DNA of 64,000 bases, taken from contig NC_134644.1 in NCBI RefSeq assembly GCF_030463565.1, positions 154,424,191 to 154,488,190 on the forward strand, in the 5' to 3' direction. A program made the translations under genes and the position numbers. The first letter of the stretch is position 1; each line of letters starts with the position of its first letter. Below the pieces are notes generated by a model that made no database searches, was not told the DNA's origin, and saw only the letters and a program-made list of their open reading frames with translations. Origin of the DNA: Pelecanus crispus. Lineage: Eukaryota; Chordata; Aves; Pelecaniformes; Pelecanidae. Shown piece after piece: positions 12,386 to 24,400 of this stretch.

Positions 12386-12398
12386 GGGGGGGGGGGGG
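12386..12398. repeat. Mononucleotide G13 run
   Basis: Thirteen consecutive G lie inside the ABRA intron, about 40 bases upstream of a CR1 3' end. Such a run is prone to length error in sequencing. Confidence 0.9.
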
Positions 12399-12439
12399 CG
12401 AAACAGTGTGTTGCTGATTACCTGCGCTTTCTATACAGG

Positions 12440-12530
12440 TTCAATCCCTGCTCACTGCAGGGGGGTTGGGCTCGATGATCTCTCAAGGTCCCTTCCAACC
12501 CAAAGCATTCTATGATTCTATGATTCTATA
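12440..12530 (+). mobile_element. CR1 non-LTR retrotransposon, 3' end fragment
   Basis: A truncated CR1 tail in plus orientation inside the ABRA intron (antisense to the gene). It contains GGGGTTGGGCTCGATGATCT and GGTCCCTTCCAACCC and ends with the family's terminal octamer repeat as TTCTATGATTCTATGATTCT. Only about 90 bp of the element is present, which is typical for severely 5'-truncated CR1 insertions. Confidence 0.92.
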
Positions 12531-14021
12531 CCTTTGGTCAGTCACGCAGCTCCCCGTTTCTGCCTGGCAGAGCCTGAAATCTGCCTGCCCTGATGTTATA
12601 GATGACAATAACTGTAAGTGCAGGGACTAGGCCCTCAGCTGTTCTTGGCTGAAAAACAGAGGGTAGTGTCTATAAAAATCTGTCCCCTGCAATAGATGTC
12701 GATGTTTAAAAAAAACAACAAAAATCTAATAGAGTGCAGGAGCTCTGCCTACGCTTGTGTGTTTGAAGTATGGTTCTGAACAAATGTCGAAGTCCTAAAT
12801 TCACGTTCCCACTGGCAGGGTACAATCCTGAAAGAAACTTGGGGCTACTGAGATTTGTGTCAAGGTCAAAGGATGAGGAAAGACCTTCAGAGGTCTTACT
12901 GATTTTTTTTTTTTTTCCCCCCCTTCCCTCCCCCCTCGCCGTGCGTGTGTGTGCACGTAGCAACATCATATTGCTGGATGACTCCAGACAGACAAATTGT
13001 TGATATTCTTTCCTTTAGTGGCCAATCTCACATGCTGTGGGGGAGCTATAGATTGTCTGAGCTAGTCTCTGCACTGTCCACATCTTGTCATTGTGTCTGT
13101 ACAGAGCTTGGCTAGGGAGTATGCTGTGCTGTGGCTGTGCCAAAGTAATTTGTTTTCTAATATTTTTACTCCCCAGAAGGCTGCTCTGAAACCTCACCAG
13201 TAATGTCAGCTGAATGTTAACAGTAACACCGGCGAACCAAAATACAGTTAGCAAAACAGTACCGAGGACTGCAAACCTGCAGAAAATGTTGTTTCCCTGC
13301 TGTTTGGGCATTTTGTTGTTTTCTACTAAGCTTGTTGAAAGAGAGAATAGGAATGATAGAGATGTTCCCAGTTCAGGTCTGTGCACCAGAAGGATGCCAG
13401 TACTGGGCAGCACTACAGCACCAGAGCAAGAAGTGCAGACACTTAGTGCCAGGGGTAGAGGAAGGAGTAGGAGGGCAGGACCACTCTTTTAGCTGTGGAG
13501 TTGCCATTAGCTTGGCTTAGCTATATTGAGAAACTGTATTTAAAAAGCTCCAAAATACCCTTCCCCATCAATACGGTGAAAAGCATCAGAAGAATCGAGC
13601 ACGTAGCGTTGCCAAGTAAGCGCACCTTTCTTCTGTGGCATCCTGAGAGTAGGCAGTGTGTATGTACCTGTGGTTTTGTGCACATAAATGATTAACAGGT
13701 GGCTGTTGGCAGGAAAGGATTAAAATATATCAGTGGGGTAAAGCTAGACAATTTTGTTTCCCAATGATAAGCCAAATCCTCCTGTACATAAGCTGTTATC
13801 CTATAGAGAAAGGGAAAGCTGTGATCCTTTGCCCCTTGCCCTGAATTGTGGCTTCGTTGCCCAGAGGAACTGCAGGCACAGGGTTTGGTTACACAAAGCA
13901 ATTTGTCTCCTGAAACCTACAGATCTCCCAAAAGCTGTAAAAACCCTGTGCCAGCACAGTCCTAACTCCAGCTGAAGCTCAGACTGATTGCTTCCCCAGC
14001 TTTTCACATGGGAAGGTATCA

Positions 14022-14243
14022 GTGAAGGGGGAGAGGCGAACCCGAAGTGAATCAAAATTGCTCAGAAGAAGTGATACCAACAGTCTCAGTGGAGCTGAGG
14101 AGCGCATCCCATCGTGGAGACCTTACCCCTCAGCCACCGCCAGCTGCTCCCCCTTCTCTCCAAGGGCTGTGACCCCTGAGAAAGTCCTGGAGCTTCAGTT
14201 CCCCAGGTTGAGGGGAAAGAAGCCAGTGAGTGAGATAGCGTAA
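14022..14243 (+). other. Exon-like open stretch antisense in ABRA intron
   Basis: A 73-codon + strand frame begins with ATG and has the polar, Ser/Arg-rich composition of a disordered protein segment (for example RRTRSESKLLRRSDTNSLSG). A CCCCAG possible acceptor lies just upstream at about 13992-13997, and GTGAGTGAG, a donor-like string, lies inside its 3' end near 14225. I recognise no family. It could be a chance open frame in a locally GC-richer stretch. There is no evidence of transcription. Confidence 0.15.
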
Positions 14244-17200
14244 TTCTGTAAAGACTTTGTTACCTCTTCGTTGAACAGTTTAGTAAGTATTCTCTTCTTC
14301 TGCTACTGAAACCTTTAATTCTCTTTTCTAGCTGAATACTGTTATCACCTTTCTTATCCTTATCATCTTGTCAGTGGCTGAGAAAAACACCATCCTATCT
14401 ATCCTTTTGCTTTTATCATGCCCCACATGGGTTTGGAAACACCTTACTGTTACTATCTTTTTTTTTTTTTTTTTTAATGCATCTTCTAATTTAGCCATTT
14501 CTGATGGCTGAAGTACAATTTTCCCCATTGTTTAGCTAATGAGAAGTTAACACAGTAAACATGTCAAGTTAACACAATAAACTGTATACACAGAAGCATT
14601 TTTTTCATGTTTGTACAGCACCTACACAATGGATTGTGGATCCCAAACAAAGGTTGTGAGCGTTAACCCACCGTAAGAAGTGCTTTACCTGTAGCAATCG
14701 AATAAGTTAACCTGTTAACCAAAATGATCACCCTAAATGCGTTCTGAACTTCTAGGAGAACAATGTCCGTGCTCCCTATGATCATTTCTGTAGGGGAAAA
14801 GTATGGATCCTTTTTTAATGCTTTGAGTTTCATATCACTGTTGCATCCCTTTGGCTCCTAAGCAGGAATGAAACAGTATTTCTAGGCCTGTAGGCATTAC
14901 CGTGCCTCCTGCTAAGGATGTAACTTTATTCCAGTAAGTATTGCAGCTGGAAGTGACAAAGGTGCTGATGCTCTTTTCCTGGAATATAGAGAGGAAAATA
15001 GGAGTTTTGCTTTAACAACCATATACTTATGGCCTTTTTGAAGAAGAGCGAGCCACACTGACAGGTTCATAAAAGTAGCAGGCTGAAATAATGTGTTCTG
15101 AGGCTATAAAATAAACTTTAAAAAATAAGTAGTTAAAAAATCCAGTCCTGGTAACATCATTATAAGTGCAGAAAATGGCTTTTGTGTCAGATTGCAGTGG
15201 AAGAGATAGCTGTAAGTAACATAGAGGGTGTTGTTTCAGTCTTTTGCACCTCAGTAGATATGGCTGATCGTTTTTTTCCTAGGTAGCAGCACTAAAATTA
15301 GACATGTGGAGAAAATGCATGTAAAGTTTAACAGAATGATAGCTATTGTGTTTCTAATATAGCATTATAAAGTGAGCAATTTGTTTGAATTGGGGTTATT
15401 TACAGATAATATCTGCTGCAAATGTATCTTCTTTCCCCACTGTATGTGCGAAATCTTTGTTTCGAGGTCCTGACTTCTGTCAAAGGACAGTGTACACGGT
15501 CTCTCCCAAAAGCAGGGGCCACAAACTTTCCAGCTCTAGGTTACTGGAGAGCTGGTTTCAGTTTGGCTGTTAACCATTTGCTCCTTGCAGTAGATGACTG
15601 GTGAGCTGTGCAGCAAAGCATTCTAATCCCCAATCTGGATAGTTAAAAGAACCGTGTGTGTGTTCAGATAGCTATGCTAAAAAGTACCATATGGTTGAAA
15701 TCCATTAGTGTGTTAGTCACAGTGTAATGTTGGTCATAGTAAATGCTCGTTAGTAGGGAGGTATAAAACCTGAGCAGTAGGAATGGTACAGCCTGCCTGT
15801 CTGCAGACACAAAGTCTTTTGGCAATTTCGTCAGTGCTAGTCCCAGTTTTTCATTTCTGAAATGACGATTAGGATACGGTATGAACATACTGGCCCCAGT
15901 CCTCTGGTTCCTGCTGCCTTGCTAGTCCTGTACACACAGGCTAATTGGGTGGGTGAAAACCCTGCCTTTTCGTCTCAAATTGCCTTGTGCTCAGCTCATG
16001 TAGCGTGTGTGCGGGTGATGGACACAGAGTAGAAGCAGTGGAGACTCGGGCCCCATCACGGGATGGCTCCTGGTAGGAACCCATGCCCTGCTGCTAGCCT
16101 CTTCCCTCCCTGTGGGCTCGGGCAGATGCGCTCTGCCGAACCCTGCCTTGGTTCGAGTTACACCTCCAGCTGCCCTCCCTGCCCAGCAAAGCCAGCAGGT
16201 GGAACGTGGGCTGCGCCTTGGCCATGGCTTGGGGTACCCTGGCCTCGGAGGCTGCACTGTCCTTCATCACAATTTTACAGCTAGATGTGAGGTTTCACAT
16301 CGAAACGGTTCAGGCTCAAGCACATGTTCCTTTCTGCTGTCTTTGTTCTGGGGAATTACCAAGTTTGTAAAACAGGACTGGAGGAAACAGCATGTTGTGT
16401 CTGTAACAGCTACCTACAGTTTCCCATCTTGCAGCATTGGACATATGGATCTTTTAATCTTCTACCAACAAGAGTGTGATGAATCAGTTTGGCATCTGCC
16501 CATTGGCAAGTCTGGCCACAGCACAACTGTTTGTAGCTGTCTTCTGGAAAGGTGGCTCTGCTGGAGATGTCTGTGAAAGAAAACTGGAGAATTTCTACCA
16601 ACCTCTCCTCTGCTCTTCTGGGAGACTTCCCAAGGACTGCATGGCTACAGCTGAACTCTACTTGTTTACTACCTGGGCTCCAAATTTAATATGTGCCTGC
16701 TGTTGCGTAGTAATCTTCAAGCGTGAGCCTCTTACTGAAAGAAGTATTACTCAAAACTGTCTGATGCAATTAATTTGTTACTTAATTCAAACTTTTAAAT
16801 AGCACCTGTAATAACTCCGTAGGTAAGTAACAGATTCTGCTTCCTTTTTCTTCACACAATTTACAGGCATAAGGAAGTCTGTATGGCAGGAACTTCTACT
16901 TCCATAACATATTCAATGAACGTACTTCCCCTTCCCCACCCCTTATGATAGTGTACCCAAAGGGACACCTTAAATTTGAAGGATCTCTTGGTGATTCAAA
17001 TGTTCTTTTTCATCAAATGATTTATAACATACAGCATGATTCAATCAGTCCTGCAGATGTCAAGGCAGGCTGGATGCTTTCTAATGTATGTTTGGGGTCC
17101 CAACTCCTGTGAAAGTTTCCATTCTTTGACTTGATGAATTCCAAATCCATGGGAAGCTTCCGAAGAGAAGCAGTGAACACAGCTTTTGTTGAGATGTACT

Positions 17201-17765
17201 TAAAAGTAATCCTGCAAGGTCTATTTTGGACATTCTCTGCAAATTACTCCTGAGAATATTTACAATTTATTCAATGCAAAATAATGAATAAGTATTTGGA
17301 AATATTATTTTTCAAGTATATTGCTTTAGACTTAACATTTGCTGAAATAAATGAATAACTATGGGCTTTTGATCAGTAGCTATGGGCTTTTGATGAGGTA
17401 AAAGTTGTTATTCTGAAATATGGACTAAAGTACTAAAAAGTAAGTAGTGATTTTGATGAACCAGTAAATCTAGTGTGAAAATTAAATATAATTAATATTT
17501 CCCAAATATAACTTCCAGTGTCTAATATGTATATAGCACATAAAACCCAAAGCTATAGTCAGATGTTGTTGACTAACTACTTAAGCACAGAGAGATATGT
17601 GAAAGTTGTTTTTTTTTTTTTCTTTTTTTTATTTTCATCAAGGGTAGTAGTTTCTTTTTGACCACTTCCTACCATTCTTCCCCTCTCCTTTTCCTTGTGG
17701 AAACCAACATGTCTCTCAGGGTCTGCTGACCATTTGTGATAATGTAATAAAGATGTTTTACTTAC

Positions 17766-18517
17766 AAAGATGGCACAGGACGTTTAATCCTCACAGCCGT
17801 CACCTCTCGGTCACTGTCTTCTTGCTCCAGTTTGTCCTCTGCTTCCCCATAGCCACTGTCCTCTGCGTCCAGGCTGTCATCGTGACACTTAAGCAGCAGT
17901 TCTTCCTTAGCCCCCTCTTCATCCTCTTGTTCCATCTGTTTCCAGCCCTTGGTCAGCTCTGATACCACGTTTGAACACTTTCTCCTTATGGTCGGAGACA
18001 ATTTGCCACTAAGAATTTTGTCAATAGCACTTGTTTCTTCTTTGAGCTTGGTCATCTCTGGGCTACTATTGTTGTTCTCATATCTTTCACTGAGGAGGCT
18101 AACATCACCTCCTCGTTCGTAGGCTTTGCTTACAACTGTTTTGGTCACCTCCTTGCTTTTAATGCTGAACTTTTTGAGGGCTTCATCTGATTCCCTTGAA
18201 TTTTTTTCAGCGTCTCTTATTGTCACTGATTCCTTTGCTGAAGATTTTTCGTCATCTTTTTCTTGGTCCCTCTTGACAGATGGAATTGGCCATTTTTTGA
18301 AGGATCTTTCTTGTACAGGCTGAGATGATGAGTCTTCTGCAGCAGGGACCCATCCAGGGGGCTCTTGGGCTTGCTTGACATGGTGGTCAGATACCCACTG
18401 CTGCCAACCTCGTGCCAAGCTGAAGACTAAGCTGGCCATTCGGATCTTGTGGACAGCCCTTTTTGCAGGAGTAGTGCTCGGCTTTTCTTCAGAAGCCATG
18501 TTGCTGCCCGCTGCCAT
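17766..18517 (-). CDS. ABRA: ABRA, coding exon 1 (N-terminal half)
   Basis: First coding exon of ABRA/STARS. The frame is open upstream to a GTG at 18547, but the first ATG is at 18517, in good context (A at -3, G at +4). A second ATG six codons later (18499) aligns with the usual mammalian start. From 18517 the protein is 409 residues against about 381 in human; from 18499 it is 403. The exon encodes residues 1-250 and two bases of codon 251. Recognisable parts are LARGWQQW (34-41), the AQEPPGW segment, the KTVVSKAYERGGDVS block, SELTKGWKQME, the acidic DSLDAEDSGYGEAE segment and RIKRPVPS at the splice site. The repeated tryptophan-rich GWQQW-type motifs belong to the actin-binding half of the protein. 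The central part is Lys/Glu-rich and looks disordered. Confidence 0.94.
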
Positions 18518-18600
18518 GCTGGCTTTTCCTCTTCTTATGCTAAGCACCTTCTGAATGAACTTCCTGAAGTGAATAATGTCCCCCGAAGAGAGCTACGGAG

Positions 18601-18610
18601 ATTTAAATAG
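18601..18610 (-). promoter_or_regulatory. ABRA: TATA-like box of ABRA
   Basis: CTATTTAAAT on the minus strand lies 84 bases upstream of the first ATG. Transcription starting 25-30 bases downstream would begin near 18575 and give a 5' UTR of about 60 bases without another intron. A TATA-type promoter with no CpG island fits a tissue-restricted muscle gene. I looked for perfect MEF2 (CTA-W4-TAG) and SRF CArG boxes in the next ~500 bases, as expected from the known regulation of STARS, and found none by eye. Confidence 0.4.
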
Positions 18611-20440
18611 AAGCAGGAGCAGTTTGTGCCCATGGAAAGTATGTGAAACACTTCTCACAAAGATATAGTATCCTCACTGCTACGGAGGTCTTTTTTTAAA
18701 TCATGGGGTTGCCTTTCATCACAGCAGATGAATGATGCATGATGTAAGCAGGGTGACACAGACCTGCACTGGAAATAGTGGGAAATTAACAGCTCCTTTA
18801 GTCCCCCTTCCCTGGGACTGCTCAGTTCTCAATTTGTTGGCAAGGGCCTTGTTTTTCTGGAAGTGCAAAACTTGGATTAAAGATACTGAACAGAGTGGCT
18901 GAAATTGCTAAATGTGAAGTGCTGTCGGTTGCTGACAGCTTTGGCCAGAGTAGAGAGCCCTCGTCATCACAAGTAAATAGTGGCCCTCGTCATGGAGTGT
19001 AAGGCCAGAAGCAGACTATGAATGAGAAATTTTTAGATGCATTTTCTAAAAAGATGCTAGGTGATTTCTTCTTATTGCTTATATGCCCAAGGAAATCCAG
19101 ATTTGTTAATTTTTTAAAAGGTATTTATGTGCTCTCTTCCCAGTCATTATCTATTAATGTCTATCTATTTAGAACATACCTTCGGGGGATTGGGGAGCAG
19201 TGTCGTGTTTGGTGTCAGCAGTAAGGATAAGGGAATCACTATCTCTAGCCGGGGGATTAATATAGTAAGTCTGACTTGATCAGATGGATGAATGATTTCC
19301 TAGTTTTAGGATTTTTGAAAACATAAAGTATAGCCTATTTAATTCCTGCCTGCTTTTCAAGAAACTTGTATATAAAACTTAGTGTTTACTTGTATACTAA
19401 TTACAGCATAATTATGTTTAGTATGTACAGTATAAAAAAAATCAAATTTCCTAGGAGAGTTTGTGATTTCTTCATTCCAGAGGACTTCCTGGAGTATGTT
19501 CTTATTTGAATTTGTAAAATCGTTTAGTGAATCAATACATCAATTGTTACATAATAATAAGCAGACGTTATCTGAGATACAGTCCTGTGGTATCATATTT
19601 CTTAGTACAATGTTTCCTAAATAGGAACGGAAAATGGCATTGCTTTTTCCATCGATCATACCTTGCAGCTTACAGGATGACCTGCGGCACTTGCCATGTG
19701 GTGCTCTGAGGCACACTGAACTTCAAGGAATCCTGTTGGCTTCGTTGGTGTTACACCAGAGATAAACATAGATTCTTGGTCCTCTGTCTTTTTCTCTTCA
19801 CTCTATTAAAGACTGGGCTGTTTGAAGTAGGTTAGATCATATCTAGCTCTTGTTTAATAATATAAGACTGTATCATACCTCTGACTTCTAGGCAGAATTC
19901 CTCATTAATCTGTGGCTCATTTCCTCTTCAAAACTGATGACATAATGTAAGTTAGTGTTGCTATTTGATATTTACTTGTACTTTTATTTTAGAAAGAAAT
20001 GTGTCACCTCTGTATACTGTACAATCTCAGCTATTACCAACTGCATCATAACTCTGAAATGGCATTGAGATGTACTGATGCAACTTGATTAAGAAGCATG
20101 TGTTACCAAACATTTATTTTGGTGCCTTTTTAAGGCTAACCAGGAATGGGAGCTTGTGTTTAAAAAGTACACATGCTCATGCATGCATGCACACAGGGTG
20201 GTGCATGTTCCCTAATACAGAAGGAAGATGTAAGTGAAAGAAGAGAATAATGCACATGAAGAGTAGGAGTATGATACCAGCTCATTATATCATTCCCTAT
20301 GATTTCTTGAGTGTAAGGTGGCCAAGGCTTTAGGAATGAGCTGAAAGCTAAATAAGGAGGTAAGGGATGAGGCCAGGGAAGTGCAGTGACACTTAAGTGA
20401 AAAGACTGTGGAAGGACAACAATGGATGTTGTCCGAGAGG
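18611..20440. other. ABRA upstream region, no recognised feature
   Basis: AT-rich DNA upstream of ABRA, the likely site of its proximal enhancers. No gene, exon or transposon was recognised. Confidence 0.4.
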
Positions 20441-21170
20441 GACAACTAGACCTAGAGGGACCCCTGTCCTAAGGCAGGATCAGCTCTACCTGCATCTATT
20501 CAGGTTCCTGGTTTACCTGTTCTTAAAGACCACCAGCAGTAGATACTCCCCACTCTGCCTAGGCAATCTGTTCCACAGGTTAACTGGCTTAAATTAAACT
20601 TTTTCTGAGGTCTAACCTTCACCTCTGTCACAGCACTTTAAGCCTCTATCACTGCCAAAAACAGACAAATCCCACCCTTTCTGAGGCAGCCTTCCTTTGC
20701 AAAGACTGCTGTATTTCTCCTAAATCTTCTAAGCAACCTCACTTCTTCCCAACTTTTCTTGTGTCTTCATGACCCCTGATCATGCTTTTGCCAGCTTCTG
20801 GATTCCCTACACTAGGTTCACATATTTCTTCAAGCATGATGCCCAAAATGGGGATGGTATTCTGGTTTAAGCTTGCCCATACTGCTTAAAAGGAACAGAT
20901 GTCTTGTATGTACATTGTGCTCCGGGTTCATACCCTACCTGTAATCCCCGAAGTTTGCAAAGACTTTCCTACTAAATGGCTATCTGTATTCACAGAGCTG
21001 ACTGTTCCTTCGTATGTGACCACCTTTGTTGGTATCAAATTGTGTTCTGATTTGTTCAGATAACTTTTTCAATTTGTCATGATTAATTTGATTTTTTTAA
21101 TCCCTGTTCCAGTGTTCTTGCAACTTGATTCATATTTCATAAATGTACTCTTTATTCCACTTTTGGAATC
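20440..21170 (-). mobile_element. Ancient, degraded CR1 element
   Basis: Although heavily mutated, the + strand reads like the reverse complement of an old amniote CR1/L3-type consensus in the right order: CTAAGGCAGGATCA..., GTTCTTAAAGACC..., GCCTAGGCAATCTGTTCCA..., then TTTTTCTGAGGTCTAACCT..., later GTTCTTGCAACTTG followed by TTTCATAAATGTACTC. All frames are broken. The match was made from memory of the consensus, so the borders are approximate. Divergence suggests an insertion that predates the bird radiation. Confidence 0.65.
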
Positions 21171-21360
21171 ACAAGTGAAAATAGCAGGTAAGTATAAAGT
21201 ACACCCAGTTAACAAGCACATCTAGTTTCATAGAAAGCTATTGGTATTTATTTTCATGTGTTTTTCCAGTTAATTTTATACTATTCCAATGAATTTTGCA
21301 TATGATATAAAAATCAAAAATTTGACCAGCATCTAGATACATAGCATCTACTGCTCTTGC

Positions 21361-21436
21361 CCATCTTTGGGGGTTGGACCAGAAGACCTCTGGAGGTTCC
21401 TTCCAACCTCAACTGCTCTGTGATTCTGTGATCGTC
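21361..21436 (+). mobile_element. CR1 3' end fragment
   Basis: A short tail of a CR1 element containing GGGGGTTGGACCAGAAGACC and TTCCTTCCAACCTCAACTG, and ending with CTGTGATTCTGTGATC, a mutated form of the terminal repeat. It is about 75 bp, in plus orientation, about 190 bases from the end of the ancient CR1 but in the opposite direction, so it is a separate insertion. Confidence 0.88.
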
Positions 21437-24400
21437 CAAGAGCTGCCACTTTGCTGTAAAAAGAATTAAGACTGGTTTAATATAATTTGTCAAAACAAAA
21501 TTGCTTGTAACTGTCCTTGTTACAAAGGTTTATTACTGTAATTACTCTTGAGGTTCTTGGGCACTTCTACTGTCATACCATATTTACAAGTAGTTCTATT
21601 GAAATTCATGGTACTGAAAAAAAATTACATTCCTGAGGAATATTTGGAAATTACTACACGTTTCAAAGAACTTCTTAATAAAGAGACTCCTTTTTTCTAA
21701 TGGATTGGACCTTGGTGTACTGGTCGTAGTCCCACAGACTTAATACTTACATAGTTTAGATAAATGACAATGAAAAGCTACAGACTAATGAAAAACACCA
21801 AGATTACAGTTCTAAACTACTATTAAATCCATGTTGCATGACAAAATGTTAAACAAATGTTTAGTTTAAATCAGTCACTATTTTAAGCTGAAGTTATAAC
21901 ATCACAGACTTGTCCAAAGTGCCAATGAAACTTCAGTGTAATTATTTTGAGGATAACTAAATTTATGATGCTTAATTTTAGGGTCTACAATGGTGTTGCC
22001 TTGAAAGTGTTGAATGGTGTCTTATTTTATATGGTGATGTTGCCAGCAAGAAGTTAATCATAAGAAAAGTATAAATAATGTCTGAGTCATCCAGTCAGAT
22101 TCATATTTTGAGGGTTGCTTACTTTGTGTATGTTTTACTGCAGTAAGAGCAGAATTTATTACTTCATGGTCTTTAATTTTTCTTCTTAATGGAATAACAA
22201 GCCAAAGCTATACCTAAATTTCTGTCTTTCTACTAGTCTTTCTACTGGCACTTCTGAAAGGCAATAGCCAGCCCTTAGGGCATGGGTATGTTTTAGGCTG
22301 GCTGAGCCTAGACCACATTTTCTATGTGCCTTCCATACCTCACAAGGTATACTCCAATGTACAGCAAGGCTTGGTGAGGGTGACTGTCACACACTTTCAG
22401 AAGTTCAAAACCTATGCTTGAGGTCAGGGTTGAGGGACTATTTATTGCAGAATAGGAGGAATAACAATTGGAGAAAGCAAATAGATGAGTGGGCTTGAAA
22501 CTTATATTGAAAGTTGTAAACTCCCTTTTCCTTGCCACTGGCTGCATACAGTTCTGGGATTGAATCTTTTTGATATCTTCAGACAAGTCTGCTCATGCTC
22601 CTAGTACCTTGATGCTGCTTTTGGATTGCTGCATTTCACTTAATACCTCTGATTTCCTGAATCCAAAGTTATGAAGGACCAGCTGAGAGGTTGCCAATAT
22701 CAGTGTTAAAAGTTGGGATTTTTTTTGTTGTGTGTTTTGGTTTGTTGGGGTTGCTTGGGTTTTTTTTCCCCCTGGATGGATTGTTCTCTGTATAGTTATA
22801 CACTATTTAAAAATTCTTTTATTTTCTCTCTCATGCTGTGGAATATTAACAGTCTCTGAGAGATGAGTTTGTCATTGCTTTTTAATTTTTTTATTTTTTG
22901 GGGGATGTGTAATTTTAAAAGTAGAATTGTATCCTTCATCCATTGCCTTACCTTGTCAGACACTGATATAAGTTATTCAATATTTTTGATGTCTTAAAAC
23001 AAGGAATTTAATTTTCAACCAATTGTAAGTGTATGAAAGATGCTGTCTTCGTCCTCAAAGTTAGTGGTGAATAACAAAAACAAGCTGTGTTTCAAGCTAA
23101 AGTATAACCAGCTGCCATTATGAATAGGAACATCAAGACTGAATTTTCTTTTCAAGGCACTGTTAAAGTACACTGTGTTAGAACATCATATGTTGCCAGT
23201 GATCACAGAAAACCTGGGCAAATGGTTAGAGTTCTGGATTTCCTTATTTTTAGAGTTCACATCAAATATATAACTTCTAACAATAGTAATGAGCAACTGT
23301 GTCTAATTCAGTGTGCAGTTTCATGTACAATCTAGGAATCTGAGTTCTAAGAAATGGACCGATCCTGAGCCTTTGGACTGAGTCCTCTCCAGCCATTAAC
23401 AGAAAGCAGTCTATGTATTCATTGGTGCAGTTCCTTGTGTTTGTGTCCTATATATATGCATAGTGTTTCTGTCTGAGATTGTGTTGTACTGAGTAACCTA
23501 TCCCTGTGGAATTAACAGGGAATCCTGAATCTGCATTTGATTATATGTCATTTCAGAATTTAACTATATGAGAGATTGGGGCTTTTCCATGACCTATCAC
23601 GACAGCTCTGCTTTGTGAAGAAAATATACCCAACAAACTGCCAAGAAAACCCTGCTGAGAACCAGGGCTGAAAGACTCTTAGCTGTGGAAGGGTAGTGGG
23701 GGGAGAAGGAAGACCCGTCCTCCAGTAGCAGCAGCAATAGCTAATGAATTGTAGAGCCTAGCCCCAGAGCTCCTCTCACTCTAAGTGAGATGGACTTAAA
23801 TGCAAGCCAGCCAAATAATAGAAAACAGCCTTGTAGAATCTGAACTGGCTGAGGATGAGAATTCAGCATGATTTTTCACCACAGTCTGGTAGAGAGACCT
23901 AGCTGTTAGAGCTGAGAGAAACCCAACTCAGGATGCAGAGGTGCATCCGTATATCTTCAAGTTCCTATACAAGCCCAGCTACTGAAGCGACAAAACTCTG
24001 CTGTCTTGAATATGTTACTCCTCTCAAGTTGTCTTCACTTTACAGAAGAAGAAAACTAAGATTAGGATGTAGACCCTTAAAAGCACTTTGGCGCACTCTT
24101 CCTACTTTTGCATATAGTGCTCACCACTTTCCTTGGGAGTTAGATGCCTGCAAGGAATCTATGCATTTTAATCAAATTTATACAGGAAAAGAAAGCAGAG
24201 GTAAGTTCAGGTGCTTTTTGTCCCATTCAAGCGTAAATACATCTCTTATCTGAACATCTGTAGGGAGTGAACAGAAAAAAGGAACAAGCAGTAATGAAGC
24301 AATGTCATTTAAAAGTGTAAGCAAACATTTCCAGAAAATCATTTGCATTAGGCTTTCAGTTCTCTTTGCATTATGAGGGAATCATGAAAACAAGATAGCC

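Larger units (their letters stand above)
12112..17765 (-). other. ABRA: ABRA intron
   Basis: The single ABRA coding-region intron, 5654 bp, has a GTAAGT donor (17765-17760) and a pyrimidine-rich CAG acceptor (12114-12112). It contains a CR1 3' end (12440-12530), a G13 run (12386-12398), a T18 run (14458-14475), a GC-richer patch near 16.05-16.26 kb and an open + strand stretch at 14022-14243. The human gene also has two exons split at the equivalent place. Confidence 0.9.

Noticed and set aside
16112..16576. 154-codon + strand frame in the ABRA intron
   Set aside because: It lies in a local GC-rich patch that is also open on the other strand, has no family resemblance or splice-site structure, and its composition drifts along its length.
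17762..17765. Apparent stop codon ending ABRA after exon 1
   Set aside because: The TAA is made by reading through the GTAAGT donor; splicing to exon 2 restores the conserved sequence.
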